NCBI GenBank assembly: GCA_029582165.1
Contig: CM055881.1
Span: forward strand, 22,094,594 to 22,158,593
Direction of reading: 5' to 3'
DNA length: 64,000 nucleotides
From: Portulaca oleracea
Taxonomy: Eukaryota > Streptophyta > Magnoliopsida > Caryophyllales > Portulacaceae
The notes beneath the pieces were generated by a model that saw only the letters and a list, made by a program, of their open reading frames with translations, did no database searches and was not told where the DNA came from. Each line of letters starts with the position of its first letter. Positions within the stretch are counted from its first letter, which is position 1. Positions 24,001 to 33,570 of this stretch are shown one piece after another. Both the position numbers and the translations under genes were made by a program.

Positions 24001-26107
24001 ACAATTAATATTACTATACCATGTCATACCTTCTCACAATGAGCCATCAGTCCAGTATGTTTCATTGAGTTGTTGGCAGGTAAAATTAGCTATGCTTGAT
24101 CTCTCGAGGAATGAGTCAAAATCATTTCATTAATAGATTGATATTTTCATTATTTTCATTTTCTGATAATGAATTGTATTCTTTAGAATTGCCTTTATGT
24201 ATAGCTTGAGGCCTGGTCAGAGTTTGTTGGTTATTAAATTATGGCAGAGTCCATTGCTTCATGTGTCTTGTTGTGGCATATCGTGGTAAATGGCTCCTAT
24301 GAGTTGTGGAAGATTTTTCAGCTTATCTCTCTTGTGGTCCTTATTATTCATCTTTCCTTGTCACAGAGAAATGGGAGAACATATTATGAATATGGGGGAT
24401 GGTGGTCTGTTTGGTGGATGGGCACTTACAGTATGGTTCTTTCAAAGGCAGCATTCTTCCATCGAAAATACCTTGATATGTACACCAATGAGATGCCAGC
24501 GTCCATTCATGACTATGTTACAAGAGAGAGGTATTGATGATAACTTTCATTCTTCTCTCAATAAGATAGTGTGCCGTTTGAGCCTCAATGATTATTGTTC
24601 TTTTCCTGTTCCAGAAACTGTGAAGATATTGCAATGTCCCTACTTGTTGCCAATGCTACTGGTGCTCCTCCAATTTGGGTTAAGGGTATGACTGCTTTAT
24701 CACAATTTTTGAGTTACAGATTACTGGAATTCACCATTCAGAACCACTGCCGCACGCGCGCTGGGGGGGGGGGGGGGTGTTGTAAGAATCTGCTATGATG
24801 TTATAAAGCATGTGTTGGCCTGCCTTGTTCTGTTTGCTTGCATTTTCAAAATATAGATTTGTAGCTTGTTGTACTCTGGGCAGAACGTTGATCCAAACAC
24901 ATCCCATACAGTACCATAGTATAAAGTTCAGCTAGCACCTGCCATATGGCTACTGCATGTGGGTAGGATGAGGTCGATACTGGAGAGAGATTCGGGGTCT
25001 GTTTGGACGTTGGAAAATACTCTTGTAAGAAAATAAAAATAGAAAATTATTTTCTTTCTTGTGTTTGGAGTAGAGGACAATATTATACAAAAACAATTTG
25101 ATGGAAAAATGCTTGGAAAATTTAACTCATGCAGTCGACATTATATTTCTCTTGAAACTGGGAGGAAAGTGGACGATAAAGCAATGGCCGCCCCCCGCCC
25201 CCTGTGTTTTCAATTACTACAGGAGCAGTTGTTTTGTTGTGCTCATGTCTAAGAAGATCAATTGGCCACATGGATAACTATCCAGCGAGTTGAATTATAT
25301 TGACAATCTGATTGCAACTTTAGCAATGATGAAATTTTGAGTTTTTTCATTGAAGTTGGGGTCAATGAGCAAGAATTGCGAATTCCAAATTAGGCTTCAA
25401 GATTTGAACCAATTTTTGGAATCAATTCATGTGAATGGGAGGGGTAAAAGGAGAAGGCATATCTTGATGGATATGTAGTTGATGATGGTCATAACTGATA
25501 AGCGATTAGAAAAGGCAGAAGGTTTATCAGGTACAGAGAGAGATGAGCAGAGAGAGTCGGCTTCATTGGCATTTTGTTTTGCTTGTTATTTTCAATTTCT
25601 TTCCCTGTATTATTTTTTAGGTTCGAACAGTAGGACTATTAGCTTTCTTTCTACTTATTGACCTCCTATATTTTTCCCATTTTGTTTTCTTTTGTTTACA
25701 TTTTCTGAAGTTCAAACAACCTCAATGTTTGCATCCACTCTCCTATAAGTTCAGGGATATTGTTTCATTAGAGTTTTTCTGAAAATATGGCTACTTTGCA
25801 AGGAATAAGAACCATGAAAATAGGTAGCCGTCATCTCTCATCGAGTCCATCTTAGTCTATTCTAAAATTTAGCAAATTGTAAGTCTTTCTTATGTATTGG
25901 AGTGAAATTAATCCTTGTTTGGTTGATTGATTTACTGCTGTTTCAGGGCAAATACACGAGACTGGATCATCTGGGATTAGTAGCTTGAAAGGCCACCTCT
26001 CCAAGAGACAAAAATGTCTGAATGATTTTGCTTCCCTTTATGGGATCCTCCCTCTTGTGTCAACCAATGTGAAAGCTGTGGATGCAAGGAATGAATGGTT
26101 CTGGTAA
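21056..26107 (+). CDS. GT64 family glycosyltransferase (EPC1/GMT1-like), 5 exons
   Basis: Exons 21056-21324, 22518-22914, 24367-24530, 24615-24685 and 25947-26107 join to 1,062 nt (353 residues), with GT-AG introns and codon phase preserved at every junction. The protein is a type II Golgi-style enzyme: a short cytosolic tail, one membrane anchor (about residues 51-67) and a lumenal catalytic domain related to the exostosin C-terminal domain. Visible motifs are 'GGYTVLINTWKRN', the metal-binding 'SIDDDV' (DxD at 185-187), 'GFVPRMHW', 'YGGWWSVWWMGTYSMVLSKA', 'NCEDIAMSLLVAN' and a C-terminal 'KAVDARNEWFW'. Plant GT64 proteins include EPC1/GMT1, which mannosylates glycosyl inositol phosphoryl ceramides. 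Which paralogue this is cannot be told from the sequence alone. The start is the first ATG, before the anchor. All key residues are present and the gene looks functional. Confidence 0.9.
21662..21890. mobile_element. hAT MITE in GT64 intron 1
   Basis: A 229-bp unit with left end CAGTGGCGGATCTGG and right end complementary to ATGGCCGGAGCCCC. It is flanked by a perfect 8-bp duplication GGTCAAAT (21654-21661 and 21891-21898). The termini resemble those of the hAT-like element at 18,401. Confidence 0.75.
23605..23642. repeat. poly-C and (CA)n simple repeat in GT64 intron 2
   Basis: A run of C interrupted by one T-containing step is followed by (CA)n. It directly adjoins the truncated MITE downstream. 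Confidence 0.85.
23685..23880. mobile_element. Stowaway-like MITE, left end lost, GT64 intron 2
   Basis: The body (aatgataaaaataagaggtaaatt... atattgaggaatggaaggag, then TA) aligns with the complete MITE at 47,711-47,970. The right terminus is kept. The left terminus is replaced by the simple repeat region. Confidence 0.6.
24766..24779. repeat. poly-G run in GT64 intron 4
   Basis: An uninterrupted G tract preceded by a cgcacgcgc stretch. Another long homopolymer, a C tract, lies at about 26,547-26,562 in the 3' flank. Confidence 0.85.
24995..25075. mobile_element. left-end fragment of the GGGTCTGTTTGGA element, GT64 intron 4
   Basis: Begins ggggtctgtttggacgttgg and continues with aaaa/tttt-rich sequence as in the element at 19,038. 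I did not find its matching right terminus, so it is reported as a fragment only. Confidence 0.45.
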
Positions 26108-27203
26108 CAATGGGGATTGTGGTTCATTTTATGGCCGTGACCTGTATTCGGTTAGTTCATTCTACACTATTCTCTTTACTCTGGGGCCCCTTGGCTAATA
26201 AGTGTATGGCCCTGCAGTGTGCTAATGTGCTTTACATTGTACGAATGGTTATTTGTGCATTATTTCTTTCTCTTTAACATGCTTTATAAGTGTTGTGGGC
26301 AAACTAGTTTAGCAGGAAAGGTTTTTAACATTCATGATTTGTTTCTGTGGGATGGATTGTGCATTTGTGTAACATAAATTGTGAAGTTATAGTGTGATTA
26401 TTTGAGACCTTAATCCGAACATTGCAGGTTCATTTACATCCAAACATTCCTCCAACCAGTCACTTCAGCAAATGTTACTGTGCTGGCTGCAGCTTGTTGC
26501 TGTCATACAAGTTGTAGGTGTCCCTCTGTTAATTACAACCCCCTTCCCCCCCCCCCCCCCCGGGGTAAGGGTGGTACCTAAACCCTGTGTAGGTAGTCTT
26601 GTGATTACTACTTCAGTTTGTCTGCGTCGAGATTGTGGCAGGAGACATTCATCACCAGATGAAGTGCTGTTATCATTTAAAAGAACAGCTGCCAATGACC
26701 CTGTTCAACATATGATGTGCCAGTGTCCTCTTTGCCCTCATTCTCCTCCTCCTTTCCTTTGTCCTTTGTTTAACTTCGAGCGTGTGCTTGTGTTTATATA
26801 TACTATGTACGTATGGAAATATTTGTACGTAGGAATGTTTGGATTGGTAAAGCGCAAGTAAGGTTGTTAGTGGATGTCATTTAACTTGGCTGATGAAGCT
26901 TTTCAGCTGTTGGAGCAATGATCGAGGAATGAGAATCACATTCTACTTGTATCATTTTATTTTACTTTTTTCCTTATTCAGGTCAGAGGAGCCAAAAGAT
27001 CAGGACTGTACAATTATAAAACACTTCAACTTCTTGCTATCACTATTGGTCAATACTGATGATTATTGATCCCTACTGTTCTGATTTTAAAATATACAGC
27101 TTTATAACATAGGATAAAGTTGTTGAAGAGTGTTCTGAATACTGATAATAGATACTTATATAAATTGGAAGAGACCAAGAAAAGAATGGAGTGGATCAAC
27201 TTA
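26108..27203 (+). other. GT64 3' flank and intergenic DNA
   Basis: Begins at the GT64 stop codon and presumably includes its 3' UTR, but no polyadenylation site can be fixed. A C-tract lies near 26,550. Open stretches here (for example 26,472-26,861) show no domain and are rich in homopolymer-derived residues. Confidence 0.5.
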
Positions 27204-27280
27204 TGATAAATTGCCCTTAAACTTAGCAAAGTTGTCAAAATTGCCTTTGAAAATTCTTTTTTTAATAAAATATCCTTAAA
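27204..27280. repeat. left terminal inverted repeat of the MULE
   Basis: Matches the complement of 43,932-44,009 in most positions. The clearest shared blocks are ccttaaactt and tgtcaaaattgcc. Confidence 0.78.
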
Positions 27281-27357
27281 GTGGGAAAACCGGATGAAAA
27301 TGCCCTTTCAGTGACTTGTTACTGGGAAGTGGGGATTTAATGACGATTAGACGTCTG

Positions 27358-27800
27358 CTATGTTGTAAAATCCGGACCGGACCGGCCGGTTCAACCGTGA
27401 ACCGGCAAGTTGACCGGTCTGGTTTCAAGTTTAACTCGGCTGACTGGTTCAAATGGGAAAAAACCGGCAAAGCCGGTTCAACCGGGTGAACCAGTTGAAC
27501 TGCCCGGTTCACGGTTAGACCGAAATTTTGATGAATTATTTTAAAAATTCCGGTTTTTGCTGGTTTAATCCGGTTTTTGACCGGTTCAATCGCTTTTGAC
27601 CAATTCATGCCGTGTTTGTGCCGGTTTAATTATTTTGGTATCTTAATTATTATTCAAGCATATAAAAAATTTTTAATTCGTGACCCGGTTTATGCCGGTT
27701 TTGACCGGTTCAACCGTCACCCGATCTAATCCGATCAAAATGGTCCGACCAGTTGAACCATTGACCCACTGGGTCAACCGGTCCGGTTCTGACAACATAG
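27358..27800. mobile_element. hAT MITE rich in CCGGTT motifs, nested in the MULE
   Basis: Flanked by a perfect 8-bp duplication GACGTCTG (27350-27357 and 27801-27808). The ends are CTATGTTGTAAAATCCGGAC and the complement of CTATGTTGTCAGAACCGGAC. The interior repeats accggttcaacc-type phrases many times. There is no coding capacity. The 8-bp duplication indicates hAT. Confidence 0.85.
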
Positions 27801-27819
27801 GACGTCTGAGGGGTGTAAT

Positions 27820-28320
27820 GATGACAATGATGGTGTGGTTAATACGTTAACCAACACCCTTTGAAATTCATCTGCTTTTCTTTAAAAACCCTGCCATCCC
27901 CTTTCTATCTTTATCTTCTTCCTCATCATTTGTTCTTCTCTCTCTACACTTTACCATTAGGCTTTTCTCTCTTCATCTTCTTCCTCTTCAAGAACCAAAC
28001 TTTCTGAATTTTTTTCCCCTCCCTCCCCACAACCATGGATGATGGGTTACTCGACCATGCCTAGATAATGTCGTGTAAATCCTGTCCTTCTTACTCAGAC
28101 ATGGACAGGACCTGCTTGTGTGGGCTTCTTTGTGTGGTTCGGGTGTCCATGACACCAACAAACCCAATTAGGAGGTTCGCACGTTGCAGGTTTCATGGCG
28201 CCCCCAATGCTGTGATTATTTCGACTGGGTTGATGACCCCTTGTGCTCAACCCTAAGGACCCCTGCAGTGGCAACCATTCTCAGAAACACAACATTGGCT
28301 GCTGAATGAATGAAAAACCT
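27820..28320 (+). pseudogene. GRF-type zinc-finger relic inside the MULE
   Basis: A C/T-rich leader (27,900-28,030) precedes a short coding stretch from about 28,068. It reads 'CGLLCVVRVSMTPTNPIRRF' and then 'ARCRFHG', the first half of a GRF zinc finger (C-x-C-G then a spaced C). After one frameshift it continues 'CDYFDWVDDPLCSTLRTPAV', the second half (C-x2-F-x-W-D-D). GRF fingers bind single-stranded nucleic acid in enzymes such as topoisomerase III and NEIL3. The role of these small plant proteins is not known to me. The relic lies inside the MULE ends but on the opposite strand to the transposase, so it may be a passenger gene. The frameshift and the lack of a good upstream ATG make it a pseudogene. 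Confidence 0.6.
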
Positions 28321-28795
28321 TCCTTTGGGCACCAAAATCGTTGGAGTTGCATATTTTTATCCTGCTTTTGATTCATGTTCTGTTTTGGTATCTTGTTGAT
28401 AGTTATTGGTATCTTGTTTTGGTATTCTGAAATGATTGGGTTGTATGTTTTGATTTGGTATAAAACATGCATACATAAAACATGTCTTCATTTGGTTAAA
28501 AAGTGGATGATCAGATTGAAAATATGGAACAATATTGATAACAACCTACCAAAATCATCTCAAACAATGAATGCATTAAAAGACAAAGTTAAATGAGGCA
28601 AACAACCAAAATAAATGAGTATCATTTGAAGGAATATGTTGGTGGTACATAATTGTTTGATTGACATCAGCCATCAAATGCACTCAAACATCAAGAGTGC
28701 CCAAAAAAATGTACTAATACATATTCCTTCCCTATCAAAAGGTTTCATCTGTCAAAAGCTGTACATGAAACTATCAAGTTTTCAATGTCATGTAC
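28321..28795. other. MULE internal DNA without a recognised gene
   Basis: AT-rich sequence between the GRF relic and the nested Gypsy element. It may be the 3' part of the GRF gene. The target site TGTAC is at 28791-28795. Confidence 0.45.
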
Positions 28796-30370
28796 TGAAC
28801 CGTGTGAGATCGGTTCACTTTTGGTTCGTCTATGGTCACCGGCTCACTTCAAGCTGCCCTCTCCTCTCCTCGAATCAAGCCCGGTTTCATTGTCCATTTC
28901 ATGGTGGGTACGGGTCCTTGGAGGGTCAATATGGCCATCAAGGAGAGCGATATTCACTTCTAAGAAGACCTCGGGCCATAAGATGACATCTTAGATCTTT
29001 ATCAGACCATTCCCGAGCCTTCTAAGGGGCTCCGAGACCATCGACAAGAATAAGCGAGAAGCGACAACTTGGGGAGTTGAAATAGATATGCCTTCACTCT
29101 TTCAACCATAACTCCTTCAATACAATTTAGATGGACTTCAAATTTTGGGAGCCTAGAGTAGACACCGAGAGATTTCCATCGATATATTATGTGTTTAAAA
29201 CGAAGTTCGAATGAAGAAGTTATACGAGTTAGAAGTCGACAGAAAATTGCCCAGAAAAAGATGCAGGTAGTGCCTCAGGGGCGCTGGCAGCGCCTCACTC
29301 TTTCCTTTGTTTTTGGTTTAGACGTTGTCAGCGTCAATTTGACACCACCAGCGCCTCATTTACGTGTGGATTTTAGCCTCCCTAGAACAAACGCTAGTAG
29401 CGTCCGTCCAGGTGCTGGCAGCGCCTCTCCCTTTTCGCCCAGCACGCGTTTTTCTTCTGGCTTTATTTCGTTGTTTTTCCCCCCTTTCTTCCCCTTTCCT
29501 TTATATACATGTTTCCCCCCTCCATTAGAGATAGTTTATGAAGTTTTTAGGTTTAGACTCAAAAATCCTCTCATTTAGAGAGTTTGTATTTGTGAGTTTT
29601 CAAACCCTAATCAATGAAAGCTATTCCTTTGGGTTGAATTTGCTTGGTGATTTCTCTTCCTTGTGAGTGGTGTTCTTCCTCCACTCTTTATGAGATTTCT
29701 TGGGTGCTTAATGGTGCTTTGCTTGTGGAAGGTCCTTGTGCAAGTGATTGAACATCTTAGTTAAATTAGGTGAGTGTTTATTCTTTACAATTGTCCATAT
29801 CCCTTTCAATTCTTGTTGTATTTGTTGTTCGTCCAGGTGCTGGCAGCGCCTCTCCCTTTTCGCCCAGCACGCGTTTTCCTCTGGCTTTATTTCGTTGTCC
29901 CCCCCCCCCCCCTTCTTCCCCTTTCCTTTATATACATGTTTCCCCCCTCCATTAGAGATAGTTTATGAAGTTTTTAGGTTTAGACTCAAAAATTCTCTCA
30001 TTTGGAGAGTTTGTATTTGTGAGTTTTCAAACCCTAATCAATGAAAGCTAATCCTTTGGGTTGAATTTGCTTGGTGATTTCTCTTCCTTGTGAGTGATGT
30101 TCTTCCTCCACTCTTTATGAGATTTCTTGGGTGTTTAATGGTGCTTTGCTTATGGAAGGTCCTTGTGTAAGTGATTGAACATCTTAGTTAAATTAGGTGA
30201 GTGTTTATTCTTTACAATTGTCCATATCCCTTTCGATTCTTGTTGTATTTGTTGTTCATCCCCATAATCCCAAAACCCTAAAAATTAGGTTGAAGTGTTT
30301 ATGAGTTCTATGGGTGGATTTCCATCATCCACGTGATTTTGCATAGACTCTAGGTCCCGATTCCTCTCCA
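28796..30370 (+). repeat. 5' LTR of Gypsy element 2, with internal tandem duplication
   Basis: Begins TGAACCGTGTGAG and ends TTCCTCTCCA. It is about 430 bp longer than the 3' LTR because one segment is duplicated in tandem (29405-29829 and 29830-about 30257). The upstream part carries short imperfect palindromes built on gcgctggcagcgcc. A TATA-like tttatatacatg lies about 100 bp beyond them, near 29,500 and again near 29,925. Confidence 0.88.
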
Positions 30371-30799
30371 TTTGGTATCAGAGTTAGACATAGAACTCAT
30401 AGTTTTGTTGGAGATGTCTTGTTTGTACCAGAAATTGTTCTTGTTGTTGTTTGGTGGGGTTTTTTTGTGTTCTTGGTGTTGTTGATATTGTTGAGTAATT
30501 TGGGTACCCCCATTCCCTGTGTTCCTCCATTGTATTTGGGTGTTCTTGTTGTTCTTGATTATTGTTGAATGGTTGGAAGTAGTGTTGGGTTGTGTTGAAA
30601 TTTAATTGTTGGATTTTGTTGAGTTTGCGGTTGTGTTGGTGGTTGTTTTGTTCGTGGATATTGTTGGTGGTGGTTGTATGCCCATCCGAGTTTGTTCTTC
30701 ATTGTGCACTCCTGGTGCCGGTTTGACCCCATTTTCCTCCAGAAAACTAGCATCGTGAAACTCCTCAAAATTTCCTCGAACCTCCATCCGCTCAAATTA

Positions 30800-31314
30800 T
30801 ACACCCCACAAGAAAACCAAGCTCCACAAATGGCCTCCATGTCCTATGCTTCGGCAAACTTGATGTCCCTCTTTTCCTTAAACCCAAGCCCAAACCAACC
30901 TTCGAGGAGAATCTTCAACGTATCGAAGAGAAGGTTCGAGAAGTGCAACGTCGAGTGGGTGACTTGCTCTGCGTTATGACCCCTATGCAACTAGAATCCT
31001 TAAAAAGGGATCGCGATATTTCAAATTGGGCTCCTAGAACTCACCATAGTGGTTATTCGAGGTACTTTGATGATTATTGACATGGTGGTTCTCAAGGTAA
31101 GAGAATGATGGAGAATGTTACTTCAAGGCCTTCTAGGAAAGGAAGTGCTCACTCTTCGAGAACGACTTCATCCAAGGGAAGTCGAACTTCCAAACTACCC
31201 AAACCATCTTCTTGAACTCATAAGGAAAGTACGGAATATCTTCGGAAGCTCAAGGGTAGAAAATGCTTCACATGTCAGGTTTATGATCACTACCAAGCCC
31301 AATGCCCTACGAAG
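30800..31314 (+). pseudogene. Gypsy element 2 Gag C-terminal part with zinc knuckle
   Basis: The plus strand reads 'ENLQRIEEKVREVQRRVGDL' near 30,912-30,970 in one frame. A CCHC zinc knuckle 'CFTCQVYDHYQAQC' follows at about 31,264-31,305 (spacing C-x2-C-x4-H-x4-C). Stops lie between them. The structural N-terminal Gag domain is not recognisable. Confidence 0.65.
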
Positions 31315-31890
31315 ATGGTTGAAAATTCCAAAACAAGTGAGGTAGCCAGACTGGAGGCTCCAAAGACTAGTGTTGAGGTCCGTGCGCAAGAAGGGGAGAG
31401 TTTGATTCCTAGGCGATCCTTTATCATGGCCAAGGATTCCGAGGATAACCCTCAATGGGAGAACATCTTCCGAACTCGGTTCACCATCGGCGAGAAGGCA
31501 TGCAAGGTCATCATCGACAGTGGGAGTTGCAGCAACTTGGACTCTACCTACATGGTTGAGAAACTCCAATTGCCGGTCTTAGCTCATCCTGAACCGTATA
31601 GCTTCCAAGGGCTAAATGATGGCGACAACCTCGAGGTAACCCAACAAGTCTTGGTCTCTTTTACCATTGGTCTTTATGAGGATAGTGTTCTTTATGATGT
31701 TATCCCCATGGATGCTTGCCATTTACTACTTGGTAGACCTTGGCAATTTGATCGGCATGTTATCCATGACGGCCGGAAGAACACCTACACTTTCTCAATG
31801 GGAGAAAGGAAAATCAAACTCATTCCTTTACCCACTTTCGAAACCGATATACCACAAACCAGGGTGGGAAGTGAGAAGAGAGACCTCTAG
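31315..31890 (+). CDS. Gypsy element 2 aspartic protease
   Basis: A 191-codon open frame. It contains the retropepsin active site 'VIIDSGSCSN' (D-S-G, about 31,510-31,535) and the flap-distal 'YDVIPMDACHLLLGRPWQFD' (about 31,690-31,752), a hallmark of plant Gypsy proteases. It follows the zinc knuckle in frame and ends at a TAG near 31,890. The fold appears complete and no catalytic residue is missing. It would be part of a Gag-protease polyprotein. Expression is not shown. Confidence 0.75.
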   Translation: MVENSKTSEVARLEAPKTSVEVRAQEGESLIPRRSFIMAKDSEDNPQWENIFRTRFTIGEKACKVIIDSGSCSNLDSTYMVEKLQLPVLAHPEPYSFQGLNDGDNLEVTQQVLVSFTIGLYEDSVLYDVIPMDACHLLLGRPWQFDRHVIHDGRKNTYTFSMGERKIKLIPLPTFETDIPQTRVGSEKRDL

Positions 31891-32428
31891 AAGAGTGAAA
31901 CTCAGGATGAGAGTGCTTTGAATAAGGGAAAGCCACATCGGACTTTACTTTTGCGAAAAAGCGATCCTAGTGAGGTTGAGTGGTCCTTAGCTCCACAAAA
32001 ATTTTCAACCTCACTCCTTTGTCCCTCGCCCTTACCTACAACTCCTACCGGGCTCTGCATAGAGTTTCCAAGTGTTGAGCCGTGCTCAATCACTCCCGAG
32101 CCTCGTCATAGAGTTGAGTTGCTTGACGACACGTCCGTGACTACTCACCCGAGCTCCATCACATCCACATCGAGGTTGTACGAGGAAAAGGTTGTTTCCG
32201 TTAGCCTTGACCCCGAGCCTTCATGTGACGAATTCCTTATTTCTTTCAACAAGTTGATGGGTGCTAGACGTGTTCGAGTCCTTCGTGATGTCGACTTGGC
32301 CCCTCTTTTCCGCCGAAATTGCTACATCTTTAAGAAGGATGGGTTGATGAGCGTCAATCTACTCCGTTTGTTGGAATACGTGTTTTTGGGTCTGCACGGG
32401 TATGCATCAATCTTGAAGAAAGGGAGGA
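31891..32428 (+). CDS. open frame of unknown function in Gypsy element 2
   Basis: From 31,918 a plus-strand frame stays open for about 170 codons up to the 3' LTR and continues into it, ending at 32,598. It has a serine/threonine/proline-rich first half ('PLPTTPTGLCIEFPSVEP') and a more globular second half ('SFNKLMGARRVRVLRDVDL', 'YIFKKDGLMSVNLLRLLEYV'). I see no RT, integrase or envelope motif. It occupies the place where RT would start and may be a remnant of the protease-RT linker. Confidence 0.4.
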
Positions 32429-33570
32429 CGAACCGTGTGGGATCATTTCACTTTTGGTTCGTCTATGGTCACCGGCTCACTTCAAGCCACCCTCTCCTCT
32501 CCTCGAATCAAGCCCGGTTTCATTGTCCATTTCATGGTGGGTATTTGTCCTTGGAGGGTCAATATAGCCATCAAGGAGAGCGGTATTCACTTCTATGAAG
32601 ACCTCAAGCCATAAGATGATATCTTGGGTCTTTATCAGACCATTTGCGAGCCTTCTAAGGGGCTTCGGGACCATCGACAAGAATAAGCAAGAAAGGTAAA
32701 CTTGGGGAGTTGAAATGGATATGCCTTCACTCTTTCAACCATAACTCCTTCAATACAACACATATGGACTTCAAATTTTGGGAGCCTTAAGTAGACACCG
32801 AGAGCTTTCTATCGATATATTATGGGCTTAAAACGAAGTTCAGATGAAGAAGTTATTCGAGTTAGAAGTCGGTAGAAAAATTGTCCAGAAAGAGACGCGG
32901 GTAGCGCTGCAGAGGCGCTAGCAATGCCTCACACTTTCCTTTGTTTTTGGCTTAGACATTGGCAGCATCAATTTGACACCACCAGCGCCTTAGTTACGCA
33001 TGGATTTTAGCCTCTCTGGTACAGACGCTGGTAGCGTCCGTCGCAGCGCCTCTCCCTTTTCGCCCAGCACGCATTTTTCTTCCGGCTTTATTTCGTTGTT
33101 TTCTTTTCCCCTTTCTTCCCCTTTCCTTTATATACATGTTTCTCCCCTCCATTAGAGATAGTTTATGAAATTTTTAGGTTTAGACTCAAAAATCCTCTCA
33201 TTTGGAGAGTTTGCATTTGTGGGTTTTCAAACCCTAATCAATGAAAGCTAATCCTTTGAGTTGAATTTGCTTGATGATTTCTCTTCCTTGTGAGTGGTGT
33301 TCTTCCTCCGCTCTTTATGAGATTTCTTGGGTGTTTAATGGTGCTTTGCTTGTGGAAGGTCCTTGTGCAAGTAATTGAACATCTTAGTTAAATTGGGCGA
33401 GTGTTTACTCTTTACAATTGTCCATATCCCTTTCAATTCTTGTTGTATTTGTTGTTCATCCCCATAATCCCAAAACCCTAAAAATTAGTTTGAAGTATTT
33501 ATGAGTTCTATGGGTGGATTTCCATCATCCACATGATTTTGCATAGACCCTAGGTCCCAATTCCTCTCCA
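32429..33570 (+). repeat. 3' LTR of Gypsy element 2
   Basis: Matches the 5' LTR along its length, apart from point changes and the absence of the 425-bp second copy. It starts CGAACCGTGTGGG (first base mutated from T) and ends TTCCTCTCCA before the TGTAC duplication. Confidence 0.88.

Larger units (their letters stand above)
28796..33570 (+). mobile_element. gag-protease-only Gypsy LTR element (element 2)
   Basis: Two long LTRs (28796-30370 and 32429-33570) are flanked by the 5-bp duplication TGTAC (28791-28795 and 33571-33575). A primer-binding site TGGTATCAGAG (30373-30383) is complementary to the end of initiator tRNA-Met. A polypurine tract (aagaaagggagga) directly precedes the 3' LTR. 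The 2.06-kb interior codes for the Gag C-terminus and an aspartic protease but contains no RT, RNase H or integrase. Such 'terminal repeat plus GAG' elements are described as non-autonomous partners of full Gypsy elements. It is inserted in the MULE downstream of the transposase gene. Confidence 0.88.

Noticed and set aside
24241..24691. Alternative open frames over GT64 exons 3 and 4
   Set aside because: They are frame shadows. Only the spliced frame keeps the GT64 motifs and continuous phase.
29189..29578. 129-codon frame in the Gypsy 5' LTR
   Set aside because: It lies wholly in the LTR, is repeated in the tandem duplication and has no protein features beyond palindrome-derived repeats.
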